This document shows, piece after piece, positions 8,999 to 16,812 of a DNA stretch of 37,193 nucleotides. The translations under genes were made by a program, and so were the position numbers. Source of the DNA: Eubacteriales bacterium. Lineage in GTDB: Bacteria > Bacillota > Clostridia > Tissierellales > GPF-1. Every line of letters begins with the position of its first letter. Position 1 is the first letter of the stretch. The stretch lies in NCBI GenBank assembly GCA_030625815.1, contig DAOUQF010000034.1, positions 1 through 37,193 of the forward strand, in the 5' to 3' direction. The notes beneath the pieces were generated by a model. That model was not told the origin of the DNA, made no database searches, and saw only the letters and a list, made by a program, of their open reading frames with translations.

Positions 8999-9917
8999 GT
9001 CCGTTCATCCTCCGTATATACAACTCTTCCAACGTGCGCTCTTGACGCTGGATCGCACGGAACGGCAGCTTCAACTCCATGATTGCCTGTGCCAGCTGCA
9101 GACTGACCGCTTCATCTTCGCTAGGCGTTTTGACAAAACACGTCTTTTCTTCGCATTTAAAATCAGCTACAAAATCCGCGCCTCGCAACGCAGCCAACTC
9201 GCGTTTCGTCAGCAATCGGGAAAACTCAATCCGGTAGGTTGCCGGTCCCTGAATCTCTTTCAACGTATTTATGCCCGCGTCAAAGATGCATTTTCCGTCC
9301 TTGATCATGGTAACGCTGTCGCATACCCGCTCCACATCCGACAAAATATGTGTGGAAATCAGAATCGTTTTCCCCCCTGCCTTCAGGGTCTCAATCAATT
9401 CCAACACTTCGCGGCGCCCTTCCGGATCCAAGGCAGAGGTCGGTTCGTCCAGCAACAATAGCTCCGGATCATGGACCAATGCGCAAGCCATGCCCAACCG
9501 CTGTTTCATCCCCCGGGAAAACCCGCCTACCTTGCGATTTGACGCCGACTCCAAACCAACCAAGCGCAATAATTCCTCTGCTCGCTTGGCCGCGTCCGGC
9601 TTGGATGCCTTCTGAATTCGACCCAAGTGCGTCAACAGCTCTTTCGCCTGCATATATTCATAAAACTGAGGCGACTCCGGCAAATACCCGATCATCCTTT
9701 GCACCTTGTATTTCGCGTTCTTCACTTCAATGCCATCGATTTGAACCGATCCCTTCCCATAAGGGCTGAATCCCGCCAAAATATTCAATGTAGTCGTTTT
9801 GCCCGCACCATTATGTCCAAGAAAGCCATGCACCGTCCCCTTTGAAACATGGAAGTCCAATCCCTTCAATGCACGAAAGGAACCAAACTCCTTTTCTAAT
9901 CCCTTTACATATATCAT
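8991..9917 (-). CDS. ABC transporter ATP-binding protein
   Basis: This 308-residue ATPase drives the adjacent permease. Walker A is GHNGAGKTTT (near residue 34), the signature is GFSRGMKQRL (the family usually has LSGGQ or FSxGM), Walker B is LLLLDEPTSALDP, and the switch His is in ISTHIL. A C-terminal extension of about 80 residues after the nucleotide-binding domain is common in exporters of the BcrA/YxlF type. It starts 1 base after the stop of the small membrane protein gene and overlaps the permease. Position matches YxlF of the sigY operon. All catalytic motifs look intact. Confidence 0.93.
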   Translation of the reverse strand: MIYVKGLEKEFGSFRALKGLDFHVSKGTVHGFLGHNGAGKTTTLNILAGFSPYGKGSVQIDGIEVKNAKYKVQRMIGYLPESPQFYEYMQAKELLTHLGRIQKASKPDAAKRAEELLRLVGLESASNRKVGGFSRGMKQRLGMACALVHDPELLLLDEPTSALDPEGRREVLELIETLKAGGKTILISTHILSDVERVCDSVTMIKDGKCIFDAGINTLKEIQGPATYRIEFSRLLTKRELAALRGADFVADFKCEEKTCFVKTPSEDEAVSLQLAQAIMELKLPFRAIQRQERTLEELYIRRMNGHD

Positions 9918-9918
9918 C

Positions 9919-10116
9919 CTATGCCTCCTTCTGACCGACCAGCATAAAGAGCACGGGACCCACCAGATTCAAGAACAAGACCAGTATAATCCAAATGGGT
10001 TTCGACAGATTGCGAACCCCGCCCTTTACGATTTTTCGAATACAATACAACGCCAATCCCAATTGCAATGCCAACAATGGCAACAACATCAACCAATTCT
10101 CAACTAAAAAATTCAT
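9919..10116 (-). CDS. Small PLDc_N-type membrane protein (YxlE-like)
   Basis: This 65-residue protein starts MNFLVENW at 10116, with GGAGG seven bases upstream. It has two transmembrane helices separated by a short basic loop (RKIVKGGVRNLSKPIW). The pattern W-I-I-L-V-L-F-L-N-L-V-G-P, followed by a short tail, is typical of the phospholipase-D-nuclease N-terminal (PLDc_N) family, to which YxlE of the B. subtilis sigY operon belongs. YxlE takes part with YxlD in holding down SigY activity. This is the first gene of the operon and sits directly downstream of the ECF-type promoter. Confidence 0.75.
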   Translation of the reverse strand: MNFLVENWLMLLPLLALQLGLALYCIRKIVKGGVRNLSKPIWIILVLFLNLVGPVLFMLVGQKEA

Positions 10117-10146
10117 TGTTTCCTCCTTTGTTTTCTTCACCCCTAA

Positions 10147-10171
10147 GACGGCTGAAAGGGAAAAAGGTTCA
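10147..10171 (-). promoter_or_regulatory. Candidate ECF sigma promoter of the seven-gene operon
   Basis: Read on the minus strand: TGAACC (10171-10166), 15 bases, CGTC (10150-10147), about 30 bases before the first start codon. GAAC-N16-CGTC matches the general form of ECF promoters, including the TGAAC...CGTC pattern reported for SigY of B. subtilis. Autoregulation is inferred. Confidence 0.55.
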
Positions 10172-10192
10172 AAAGAATTTTATGAACTCTTT

Positions 10193-10220
10193 GTAACAAA
10201 AAAAGCGCTTACGCGCTTTT
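10193..10220 (-). terminator. Terminator after the HAD phosphatase gene
   Basis: AAAAGCGC and GCGCTTTT form an 8-bp stem with a 4-base loop (10201-10220) that includes the stop codon of the HAD gene. T-run follows in the minus direction. Confidence 0.8.
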
Positions 10221-10889
10221 CTCAATTTCTTTCACAATGGCTTCCGCCAGGCTCCCATGATCGGTAAAGATCTTATCGGCTCCAGCTTCCAACAACTCTT
10301 CATTCTTCAAGATTCCCGTATTGACGACAAAACATTTGCATCCCGCTGCCTTGGCGGATTTCACCCCAAAGGGAGCATTCTCCACCACAATCACTTCATC
10401 CGAGTTGCAGCCCGCCAACTCCATCCCCCGTAAATAGGGTTCTGGATGCGGCTTTGAATTCTCGTAATCATATCCGGTGAGCACCAAGGTATCCTCGATC
10501 ATGTCAGGGTATCGCATCCTAAGATTCTCGCGCAGGTTTTCCTTCATGCTGCCCGTTACCACCACAACCTTTACCCCGGTCGCTTTCACCGCTTTCAATG
10601 TGTCATAGGCGCCCTGCATATCCGGCCAATTCTTGCTCTCTTCAACCAGCCTTCGCTTCTTCGCTTCCAATTCATTGATGGTCTCGGCATCCAAGTGGCG
10701 GGTCATGGAATAGGTCTTGAAATAATCCCGCGTCTCCAGACTTGTGGCGCCCTCTCTTCGATAAAGCACCTCGCCCGACAACTCGACTCCCGCTTCTGAA
10801 AATACTTGCTGCCAGATCTGTGTATACTGCGGCATGGAATCGATTAAAACCCCATCCACATCAAATAATACTGCTCGAATCTTTGTCAT
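10209..10889 (-). CDS. HAD-superfamily phosphatase, beta-phosphoglucomutase/phosphatase type
   Basis: This 226-residue protein starts MTKIRAV at 10889, after AAAGGAG; a longer frame upstream lacks a ribosome binding site. HAD motif I is FDVDGVLIDS (nucleophile Asp near residue 10), motif II is VVTGS, motif III includes the Lys of GYDYENSKPHPEPY, and motif IV is VIVVENAPFGVKSAKAAG. The helical cap between motifs I and II marks subclass I, the group of beta-phosphoglucomutases and small sugar-phosphate phosphatases. The substrate cannot be assigned. It lies 16 bases downstream of the aminopeptidase gene and is probably co-transcribed with it; the operon ends at the terminator overlapping this stop. 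Confidence 0.88.
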   Translation of the reverse strand: MTKIRAVLFDVDGVLIDSMPQYTQIWQQVFSEAGVELSGEVLYRREGATSLETRDYFKTYSMTRHLDAETINELEAKKRRLVEESKNWPDMQGAYDTLKAVKATGVKVVVVTGSMKENLRENLRMRYPDMIEDTLVLTGYDYENSKPHPEPYLRGMELAGCNSDEVIVVENAPFGVKSAKAAGCKCFVVNTGILKNEELLEAGADKIFTDHGSLAEAIVKEIEKSA

Positions 10890-10905
10890 TCTTACTCCTT
10901 TACGT

Positions 10906-12675
10906 CTAAATACTTGCCGTCTCTTCTCGAAGAAATGCCTGTTCCTCTTCACTCAATACCGGAGCCAAGGCATCGAATACCTGTTGATGATAGGCATTCA
11001 ACCATGCCTTTTCTTCGTCAAGCAACCGAGTCAACTCAATCGGCCGCGTATCGATGGGGCATAGCGTCATTGTCTCAAAGCCATAGAATGTACCGTCTCC
11101 GGTCTCCTTTTCCTTTTGCACCGCCAGCATATTTTCCGTCCGAATCCCATGTTTGCCCTCTTTGTACACCCCGGGTTCATTGGTGACAATCATCCCCAAT
11201 TCCAATGGCGTTTCGGCGCCCTTTCGATTCGAAAAATTTTGCGGACCTTCATGCACGCCCAGCAGATATCCAACTCCGTGGCCGGTTCCACATTTATAAT
11301 CCATGCCTTCTTTCCATAATGGACTTCTGGCAATGGGATCTAATTGAAGCCCCGAAGTGCCCTTCAAGAATTTTGTCATGGTTAGCTGAATCATTCCCTT
11401 TAAGACCAAGGTATAATCCTTTTTCTCTTCTCCCGTCAAGTCCCCAAGGCCAAGCGTTCTCGTAATGTCCGTCGTTCCCGTATAGTATTGGCCGCCTGAA
11501 TCAATCAGCAAAAAGCCCTTTGCTTCGATCTCCGTATCATTCTCCGGAGTCGCGCGATAATGCATCATCGCGGCATTGGATCGATAGGCCGCAATGGTGT
11601 CAAAGCTCGGCTCCAAGAAGAATAAGCTCTTGCCGCGCTCTTCGATCAGAATCGCATCCACCACTTGTTCGGTCAGCTTTTGTCCCGCTTCCACCGCCTC
11701 GCGAATCCGCTTAAGCGAACGTACCATGGCAGCACCGTCCTCGATCTGGCAATTTCGAAGGTTATTCAATTCCACTTCGTTTTTCACCGCCTTCAAGCCT
11801 GTGGTAATTTCCTGAATTGGTTTTGCAACAACTTGATCGCTGAAAAGCGATTCCGCCAGCATGGAAATTCGTTTGGGATCGTACCCGACAGCGCCCTGCA
11901 AGTTTCCAAGCTCTTGATAAAATAAAGCGTATGGCTTGACCTCAATTTGATCCGCATTCAGTTTCGCAAAAATTTCCTTAGAAATCTTTCCTTCCTCAAC
12001 AAATAGGGTCGCCGACTCTCGGGTCAAAATAAAGAAGGATGCAAAGACCGGCGTATGCGCCACATCTCCGCCTCGCAAGTTCGTCAGCCATGCGATGTCA
12101 TCCAAACTCGAGATCACATAGGCATCCACGGAAAGCTTCTTCATTTGCTTTCGCACTTCGGCAAGCTTCTCTTTTCGCCCTTTCCCCGCAAACTCCGTCA
12201 TCAGTTCAAAGATCGGCGCCTCCGACAGGGATGGCCGCTCTGTCCATAGTTTATCGATCCAATCCGTTTCAATAGAGAAATCCACTTTGCGATTTCCGAT
12301 CGCGCACTTCCATTCTTCCATTGTCTCCAAGGAAATCACTCTACCGTCAAACCCAATCCGATCTCCGGATTCGACATGCTCACCGATCCACTCCTCAATC
12401 GTCGGATATCCCGGTATGCCCATTTTCATCAATTGGAATCCAGTCTCTTGAATCTGCTTTTGCGCTTGAATAAAATATCGGCCATCCGCCCACAAATATC
12501 CCTCTTCTTGAGTGACCAACGCTGTGCCTGCTGAGCCGGTAAAACCAGTCGCAAAGGTCCGTGACTTCCAATAGGGCGCTACATATTCGCTTTGATGCGG
12601 ATCGGCGCTTGGAATCACCAAGATCGAAAGATCCGCTTCCTTCATTCTTTTTTGAATTGCCTGCAATCGTTTCAT
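10906..12675 (-). CDS. Xaa-Pro aminopeptidase (aminopeptidase P family, M24B)
   Basis: This 589-residue protein starts at 12675 behind GAGGAGG. The N-terminal half contains two creatinase-like domains; the C-terminal third is the pita-bread catalytic fold with five metal ligands: Asp in LLIDSGGQY, Asp in TGTTDITRT, His in GTGHGVGYLLGVHEG, Glu in TNEPGVY and Glu in GIRTENM. The length fits the long, three-domain aminopeptidase P forms. The enzyme removes N-terminal residues before proline in the cytoplasm, aiding peptide use. It is the first gene of a two-gene operon with the HAD phosphatase. Confidence 0.93.
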   Translation of the reverse strand: MKRLQAIQKRMKEADLSILVIPSADPHQSEYVAPYWKSRTFATGFTGSAGTALVTQEEGYLWADGRYFIQAQKQIQETGFQLMKMGIPGYPTIEEWIGEHVESGDRIGFDGRVISLETMEEWKCAIGNRKVDFSIETDWIDKLWTERPSLSEAPIFELMTEFAGKGRKEKLAEVRKQMKKLSVDAYVISSLDDIAWLTNLRGGDVAHTPVFASFFILTRESATLFVEEGKISKEIFAKLNADQIEVKPYALFYQELGNLQGAVGYDPKRISMLAESLFSDQVVAKPIQEITTGLKAVKNEVELNNLRNCQIEDGAAMVRSLKRIREAVEAGQKLTEQVVDAILIEERGKSLFFLEPSFDTIAAYRSNAAMMHYRATPENDTEIEAKGFLLIDSGGQYYTGTTDITRTLGLGDLTGEEKKDYTLVLKGMIQLTMTKFLKGTSGLQLDPIARSPLWKEGMDYKCGTGHGVGYLLGVHEGPQNFSNRKGAETPLELGMIVTNEPGVYKEGKHGIRTENMLAVQKEKETGDGTFYGFETMTLCPIDTRPIELTRLLDEEKAWLNAYHQQVFDALAPVLSEEEQAFLREETASI

Positions 12676-12732
12676 GGCGCCTCCTCGAGTTTTCACTTTC
12701 TTTAGTATAGCATTTCTCGTGAATCATGACAT

Positions 12733-12757
12733 AAAAAAAAAATCGCTTTCGCGATCT
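12733..12757 (-). terminator. Terminator after the HD-domain gene
   Basis: ATCGC-TTTC-GCGAT hairpin followed in the minus direction by a run of about ten T, directly after the TAA of the HD-domain gene. Confidence 0.75.
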
Positions 12758-13282
12758 TTAATTTTGTAAAATTGGTTTTTGATAAAAGTACAACCAACGA
12801 ACTTTCCCACGGGTTAGCCGTTGTGCATATTCCAATACCGCAAGCCCCTTATCAACCAGACTCACCGCCCAGCTCTCTCGATAACGAGGAATCCCAAAGG
12901 GGAACATATGCTTTTTAATAATATCCTGTTCCATTTCATTTAATTGGAAATTCTCCAACGCATTTTTTAATGCCTGTCTAGGATGCATGGCTGCATGCTT
13001 CAAAGCGTCATAAATCAAACGATATAAACCTTTTCGTTTAAACTTGTACAGATAAAAGTCATGCAATAGCGCGCCGCGGATCGTTGATTCATAATCCCAT
13101 TGACGCCTTCTTGCGATCCGATACGCAAAATAAGCAACATCTAGACAATGCTCGTATACACTTTCATGGTGATGTGGAATTTCTCGCATGCTTTGATATA
13201 AATCATGGGTAACCACAGGCGCCGCAATGGCGACGAATTCTTCTCCATACTTTTGATGCAATCGGTTTAATTCTTGCTGCAC
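12758..13282 (-). CDS. HD-domain phosphohydrolase of unknown substrate
   Basis: This 174-residue protein starts with GTG at 13282 and AAGGAG eight bases upstream. The HD pattern is visible: His in HHHESVYEHCLDVAYFA, then the HD pair in GALLHDFYLYK, then further His residues in KHAAMHPRQA. Family members hydrolyse phosphomonoesters or phosphodiesters of nucleotides; some short Bacillota members act in RNA or nucleotide turnover. The substrate here is unknown. It lies alone, divergent from msrA, and has its own terminator. Confidence 0.8.
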   Translation of the reverse strand: MQQELNRLHQKYGEEFVAIAAPVVTHDLYQSMREIPHHHESVYEHCLDVAYFAYRIARRRQWDYESTIRGALLHDFYLYKFKRKGLYRLIYDALKHAAMHPRQALKNALENFQLNEMEQDIIKKHMFPFGIPRYRESWAVSLVDKGLAVLEYAQRLTRGKVRWLYFYQKPILQN

Positions 13283-13412
13283 GTTTTCACTCCTTAAAAA
13301 ACCAAGACAACTTGCTCGCGTTTTATTCTTATGTCCGTAAGCATATCATACTGAGAAGAATTATCAAGTAAAGAATCTGAAAATTCACGGATTCTTCATG
13401 GAAAGGTTTTCC

Positions 13413-13441
13413 TTGACAGACCAAAAGAATCTCAATAGGAT
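13413..13441 (+). promoter_or_regulatory. Housekeeping-type promoter of msrA
   Basis: TTGACA (13413-13418), 17-base spacer, TAGGAT (13436-13441), about 20 bases before the start codon. The ribosome binding site AGGAGG sits just downstream, so the leader would be very short. Confidence 0.55.
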
Positions 13442-13460
13442 AACCTCAGGAGGTATTCCT

Positions 13461-13937
13461 ATGAAGAAAATCATACTCGCCGGCGGTTGCTTTTGGGGCG
13501 TAGAAGCCTATATGGAAAAACTCGCAGGCGTGACCTTCACCAAGGTCGGATATGCCAATGGCCAAACGAAAAATCCAAGCTATGAGCAAATTTGCAGCGG
13601 AATTACAGGACATGCGGAAGCTGTATGGCTCGAATATGACGAGGAAATTCTATCCTTGAAACTTCTGCTTCAATCCTTCTGGCATATTATTGATCCAACC
13701 CTATTGAACCGACAGGGACCCGATATCGGACATCAATACCGAACTGGTCTCTACTATACCGATCAAGCCGACTTGCCAATTTTAGAGGCTTCACTAGCCA
13801 AAGAACAAGAAAAAACCGATCGTCCGATCGTTACAGAAATCAAGGCGCTGCAGGTTTTCTACGACGCGGAAGAATACCATCAAAAGTATCTTGAAAAGAA
13901 TCCCAATGGATATTGTCATATCGATCTATCTACTTAA
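13461..13937 (+). CDS. msrA: Peptide methionine-S-sulfoxide reductase MsrA
   Basis: This 158-residue protein starts at 13461, after AGGAGGT; the frame is open further upstream without a start signal. The catalytic GGCFWGVE motif has its Cys at residue 10. Further family motifs are [34 protein letters not shown], and [14 protein letters not shown], followed by the [13 protein letters not shown] tail. The enzyme reduces methionine-S-sulfoxide in proteins, repairing oxidative damage in the cytoplasm. The gene is monocistronic; the divergent neighbour is the HD-domain gene. No fused MsrB domain is present. Confidence 0.95.
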   Translation: MKKIILAGGCFWGVEAYMEKLAGVTFTKVGYANGQTKNPSYEQICSGITGHAEAVWLEYDEEILSLKLLLQSFWHIIDPTLLNRQGPDIGHQYRTGLYYTDQADLPILEASLAKEQEKTDRPIVTEIKALQVFYDAEEYHQKYLEKNPNGYCHIDLST

Positions 13938-13960
13938 GCGGCAGAATTTCTACCATATCT

Positions 13961-14566
13961 CTAGTCGACCATAATCAAAATTCCCAATACAATCAAAACC
14001 ATGCCCCCGAGCCGCTCCGCAAGCTTTCCAAAGCGCTCGCCCAGCCGCTGGCCGAATCGCGCTCCCAAAAAAGATAGCACTCCCGTCACCACTGCGATCA
14101 TCAGCGCTGGAGCTGCAATACGATTCCCGATCAGCGCAAAACTCACACCAGCAGCCAAAGCGTCAATGCTGGTCGCGATCGACAAAGTCAATAATTCCGA
14201 CAGAGGCAATTCCCTTGCTTTCCCCGTCTTCCTGCAGACCTCGCGATCACAGTCTTCGCCTGTACAAATCTCCCGATCACAACGATTCGGAATGGGTTTA
14301 AATGATTCCCAAATCATCTTGGCGCCAATAAACCCCAGCAGCGTCATTGCAACAAAACCGCCGGTTTCACTGAGATCCACCTGAAAATAACGAATGATCG
14401 CATATCCTAGAATCGGCATGATTCCTTGAAAACCACCAAAGAAAACGGCTAATTTCACTTGTTCTCTCGTATATTGTGTTAAATTTGACACTCCGCAGGA
14501 AATAGAAACCGTAAAGGCATCCATCGCCAAAGCCAGAGCGATTGCAAATATTGCACCAATTGCCAT
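13961..14566 (-). CDS. mntP: MntP-family manganese efflux pump with cysteine-ladder loop
   Basis: This 201-residue protein has six hydrophobic segments in two related halves, each with a conserved acidic motif: ALAMDAFTVS (D16) and IATSIDALAAGVS. This is the MntP (DUF204/YebN) family, which exports Mn2+. The start MAIGAI at 14566 follows GGGGTG. The central cytoplasmic loop carries four cysteines with exactly five-residue periodicity (C96, C101, C106, C111), with DRE repeated after the first and third. Such a loop could bind metal; this is inference. No yybP-ykoY (Mn2+) riboswitch is seen upstream; a good TTGAGT/TATAAT promoter is. Confidence 0.88.
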   Translation of the reverse strand: MAIGAIFAIALALAMDAFTVSISCGVSNLTQYTREQVKLAVFFGGFQGIMPILGYAIIRYFQVDLSETGGFVAMTLLGFIGAKMIWESFKPIPNRCDREICTGEDCDREVCRKTGKARELPLSELLTLSIATSIDALAAGVSFALIGNRIAAPALMIAVVTGVLSFLGARFGQRLGERFGKLAERLGGMVLIVLGILIMVD

Positions 14567-14596
14567 TCTTTCACCCCTCAAATTTCGACAGATATA

Positions 14597-14625
14597 ATTA
14601 TAACGGCTTACATTGAAAAACTCAA
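14597..14625 (-). promoter_or_regulatory. Housekeeping-type promoter of mntP
   Basis: On the minus strand: TTGAGT (14625-14620), 17-base spacer, perfect TATAAT (14602-14597), about 30 bases before the start. Confidence 0.7.
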
Positions 14626-14708
14626 CTTTCCTCCCAAAAAACATTGGCAATCTCCAAGAATTCTGCAATTGAAGAAATCTCTTGAGCCCTGAGGAAAAGT
14701 TCTTGCAA

Positions 14709-14741
14709 TCAAAAAAATTCCTTGGATTTCTCCAAGGAATT
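14709..14741 (-). terminator. Terminator after the PspC/SPFH/NfeD operon
   Basis: A 10-bp inverted repeat, AATTCCTTGG and CCAAGGAATT around a 6-base loop, followed by a T-run in the minus direction. Confidence 0.85.
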
Positions 14742-14747
14742 CATCTC

Positions 14748-15035
14748 TTATTCTTCTTCGTCGTCTTGTTCGTTTTGTTCGACATCTTTCGCATGCTTCA
14801 TCTCAACCACGACTTCTTCTTCGCTGTACACCTTGACAACCGTCTTCTTCTCTGGAAGAACAATCCATAAAATAAGGTAAATCAAAACAATAGGGATTCG
14901 ACTTGGAAGAAACAACAACAAGAGAAAGACCACACGCACAATCGTTGGATCGATCCCAAAGTATTCGGCTAAGCCTTGGCATACACCACCGATTTTTCCG
15001 TTTTTTTCATCCCGATACAATCGTTTTTTTTCCAT
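14748..15035 (-). CDS. PspC-domain membrane protein with acidic tail
   Basis: This 95-residue protein starts at 15035 after GAGGAGAG. The N-terminal half is a PspC domain: LYRDEKNGKIGGVCQGLAEY, then FGIDPTIVRV and a transmembrane segment rich in Leu and Ile ending ILWIVLPEK. A highly acidic C-terminal tail of about 30 residues follows. PspC proteins sit in the inner membrane and take part in envelope-stress responses. It is the last gene of a four-gene operon with NfeD, an SPFH protein and a second PspC protein. Confidence 0.9.
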   Translation of the reverse strand: MEKKRLYRDEKNGKIGGVCQGLAEYFGIDPTIVRVVFLLLLFLPSRIPIVLIYLILWIVLPEKKTVVKVYSEEEVVVEMKHAKDVEQNEQDDEEE

Positions 15036-15048
15036 ATCGCTCTCCTCT

Positions 15049-15240
15049 CTAGAGCTCGTCATACTTTGGAAATGCAATCCAGCAAGCCACGTACAACAAT
15101 AAGCCAAAGCTTGCTGCGAAAGCCAAAACAATCCAAATCACTCGAACAATGGTGACATCGATATCAAAATAATCAGCAACCCCGGCACAAACCCCGGCAA
15201 TCATGCCATTCTCTGGATCACGATATAACTTTTTAGCCAT
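15049..15240 (-). CDS. Short PspC-domain membrane protein
   Basis: This 63-residue protein is a second, minimal PspC domain: KKLYRDPENGMIAGVCAGV, ADYFDIDVTIVRVIW, then one transmembrane helix and a short tail WIAFPKYDEL. It is clearly related to the next gene but lacks the acidic tail. It starts 3 bases after the SPFH gene stop and ends 13 bases before the longer PspC gene, so the four genes form one transcript. Confidence 0.9.
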   Translation of the reverse strand: MAKKLYRDPENGMIAGVCAGVADYFDIDVTIVRVIWIVLAFAASFGLLLYVACWIAFPKYDEL

Positions 15241-15243
15241 ACT

Positions 15244-16173
15244 CTACTCCTCTGTTTCAATAATCCCTTTTAAAGAAGCCGCTAAGCCGGCCAATCCTTG
15301 AATCTCAGACGGCACAATAATCTTCGTTGCCTGTCCATCCGCTACCTTCACCAAAGCCTCGAAAGATTTGAGTGTCAATACCGCTTGATCGGTTTCCGCC
15401 GCTTTCAACATCTTCAAGCCTTCAGCCGTTGCATTTTGAACCTTCAAAATTGCTTCCGCTTCCCCTTCAGCCTCTCGAATCGCCGCTTCACGCGTTGCTT
15501 CGGCACGAAGAATTGTTGCTCTTTTTTCCGCTTCCGCTCTCAAAATTTCAGCTTCCTTGTTTCCTTCCGCAACCAAAATTGTGGACTTTTTCTCGCCCTC
15601 GGCGCGCAGGATGGATTCGCGACGCTCTCGCTCCGCCTTCATTTGTTTTTCCATGGCATCCTGAATTTCAGCAGGCGGTAAAATGTTTTTCAATTCCACA
15701 CGATTGACTTTAATCCCCCATGGATCAGTTGCTTCATCCAAGATCGCACGCATCTTCGTATTGATTGTATCGCGTGATGTAAGGGTTTCATCCAATTCCA
15801 AATCCCCGATGATATTCCGCAAAGTGGTTGCAGTCAAATTCTCAATGGCCGCAATCGGATGGCTAACGCCATAGGTATAGGCCTTAGGATCCGTAATCTG
15901 ATAATACACGACTGTATCGATCTGCATCGTCACATTGTCCTTGGTGATAACGGGTTGAGGCGGAAAATCCACCACTTGTTCTTTTAAGGATACCTTGTTT
16001 GAAATCCGATCAATCAAAGGAATTTTGATATGCAATCCGACATCCCAAGTTCCTTGATAAGCGCCCAAACGCTCCAATACAAACCCAAATGCCTGTGGTA
16101 CAATTCGAATATTCGTCGCGATCAATGCGATTAAGACCGCTGCTATAACAACAAAACCAATAAATGCTCCCAT
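15244..16173 (-). CDS. SPFH/Band 7 membrane scaffold protein (stomatin/QmcA-like)
   Basis: This 309-residue protein has an N-terminal membrane segment (residues 3-20), a Band 7 domain with FVLERLGAY, HIKIPLIDR, VDFPPQPVITKDNV and DPWGIKVNRVELKNI, and then a long Ala/Glu-rich coiled-coil helix of repeated AE(G/A)EK-type units (about residues 185-255). SPFH proteins form oligomers that organise membrane microdomains and often regulate proteases. Pairing with an NfeD-like gene 1 base upstream is the conserved arrangement for this family. The PspC genes downstream point to a membrane-integrity role. Confidence 0.93.
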   Translation of the reverse strand: MGAFIGFVVIAAVLIALIATNIRIVPQAFGFVLERLGAYQGTWDVGLHIKIPLIDRISNKVSLKEQVVDFPPQPVITKDNVTMQIDTVVYYQITDPKAYTYGVSHPIAAIENLTATTLRNIIGDLELDETLTSRDTINTKMRAILDEATDPWGIKVNRVELKNILPPAEIQDAMEKQMKAERERRESILRAEGEKKSTILVAEGNKEAEILRAEAEKRATILRAEATREAAIREAEGEAEAILKVQNATAEGLKMLKAAETDQAVLTLKSFEALVKVADGQATKIIVPSEIQGLAGLAASLKGIIETEE

Positions 16174-16174
16174 G

Positions 16175-16618
16175 CTAGCTTTCCTCCTTGTCTACACTCT
16201 TGACTCGTAATTTAACTCCCTGTATCTCTTGCACAATTACTTTTTGCCCTTCCGCCAACGATTCGTCGCTGATAGCAGTCCAGATCTGTGCACCTACCTT
16301 GACCTGTCCGGTCGCCGTCAATGGTTCAATGGCTTTTAAAACAAATCCCTCTTTACCCACCAACGCATCCGCATTGGTTCGATGACGCCCAATTTTCAAT
16401 CCCTTCACTGCAAATGGTCGAATTCCCACGACCAAAATCAAGGAAACCACCAAAAATACAGTGAGCTGAACGGCAAAAGAATCCACTACCAAAGAAACCA
16501 ACCAAGCAACCAAAGCGCCGGCCGCAAACCAGATGCTTGTCAGTCCCAAAGATACTGCCTCAATGACGATGGCAAGAACCATAACAACTAGCCATCCATA
16601 TTGCTGTAAGACATCCAT
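16175..16618 (-). CDS. nfeD: NfeD-family membrane protein
   Basis: This 147-residue protein belongs to the short NfeD type, without the ClpP-like protease domain. Three to four hydrophobic segments fill the first 75 residues. A C-terminal OB-fold follows, with LVGKEGFVLKAIEPL, GQVKVGAQIWTAI and the VIVQEIQGVKLRV end strand. NfeD proteins are partners of SPFH proteins, and the SPFH gene follows after 1 base. The start at 16618 follows AAAGGAGGGGTG. A candidate SigW-type promoter lies about 75 bases upstream. Confidence 0.9.
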   Translation of the reverse strand: MDVLQQYGWLVVMVLAIVIEAVSLGLTSIWFAAGALVAWLVSLVVDSFAVQLTVFLVVSLILVVGIRPFAVKGLKIGRHRTNADALVGKEGFVLKAIEPLTATGQVKVGAQIWTAISDESLAEGQKVIVQEIQGVKLRVKSVDKEES

Positions 16619-16691
16619 AACACCCCTCCTTTATTCCCATCATAAGGAAAATTTTCTCAAACTTCAACACTTATATATGTCTTGATTCATC

Positions 16692-16717
16692 TATCTTTCC
16701 CCATCTCTTTCGTTTCA
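16692..16717 (-). promoter_or_regulatory. Possible ECF (SigW-type) promoter of the nfeD operon
   Basis: On the minus strand: TGAAAC (16717-16712), 16 bases, GATA (16695-16692). The -35 matches the SigW consensus TGAAAC; the -10 matches CGTA at only 2 of 4 bases. In B. subtilis the related floA-nfeD operon is SigW-controlled, which is why this weak match is listed. Confidence 0.25.
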
Positions 16718-16773
16718 ATCAATTTTTCCCATGAATTTACACATTCCTCATTTCTAATTTACCCAGAAAACAT

Positions 16774-16803
16774 AAAAAAAATGCTGATTTATTCAAATCA
16801 GCA
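16774..16803 (-). terminator. Terminator after the 64-residue protein gene
   Basis: TGCTGATTT and AAATCAGCA pair around a 4-base loop, followed by a T-run in the minus direction. Confidence 0.8.
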
Positions 16804-16812
16804 CTTCAAGTC

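Noticed and set aside
14567-14700. Manganese (yybP-ykoY) riboswitch upstream of mntP
   Set aside because: The leader after the TATAAT promoter is only about 25 bases and lacks the conserved loops.
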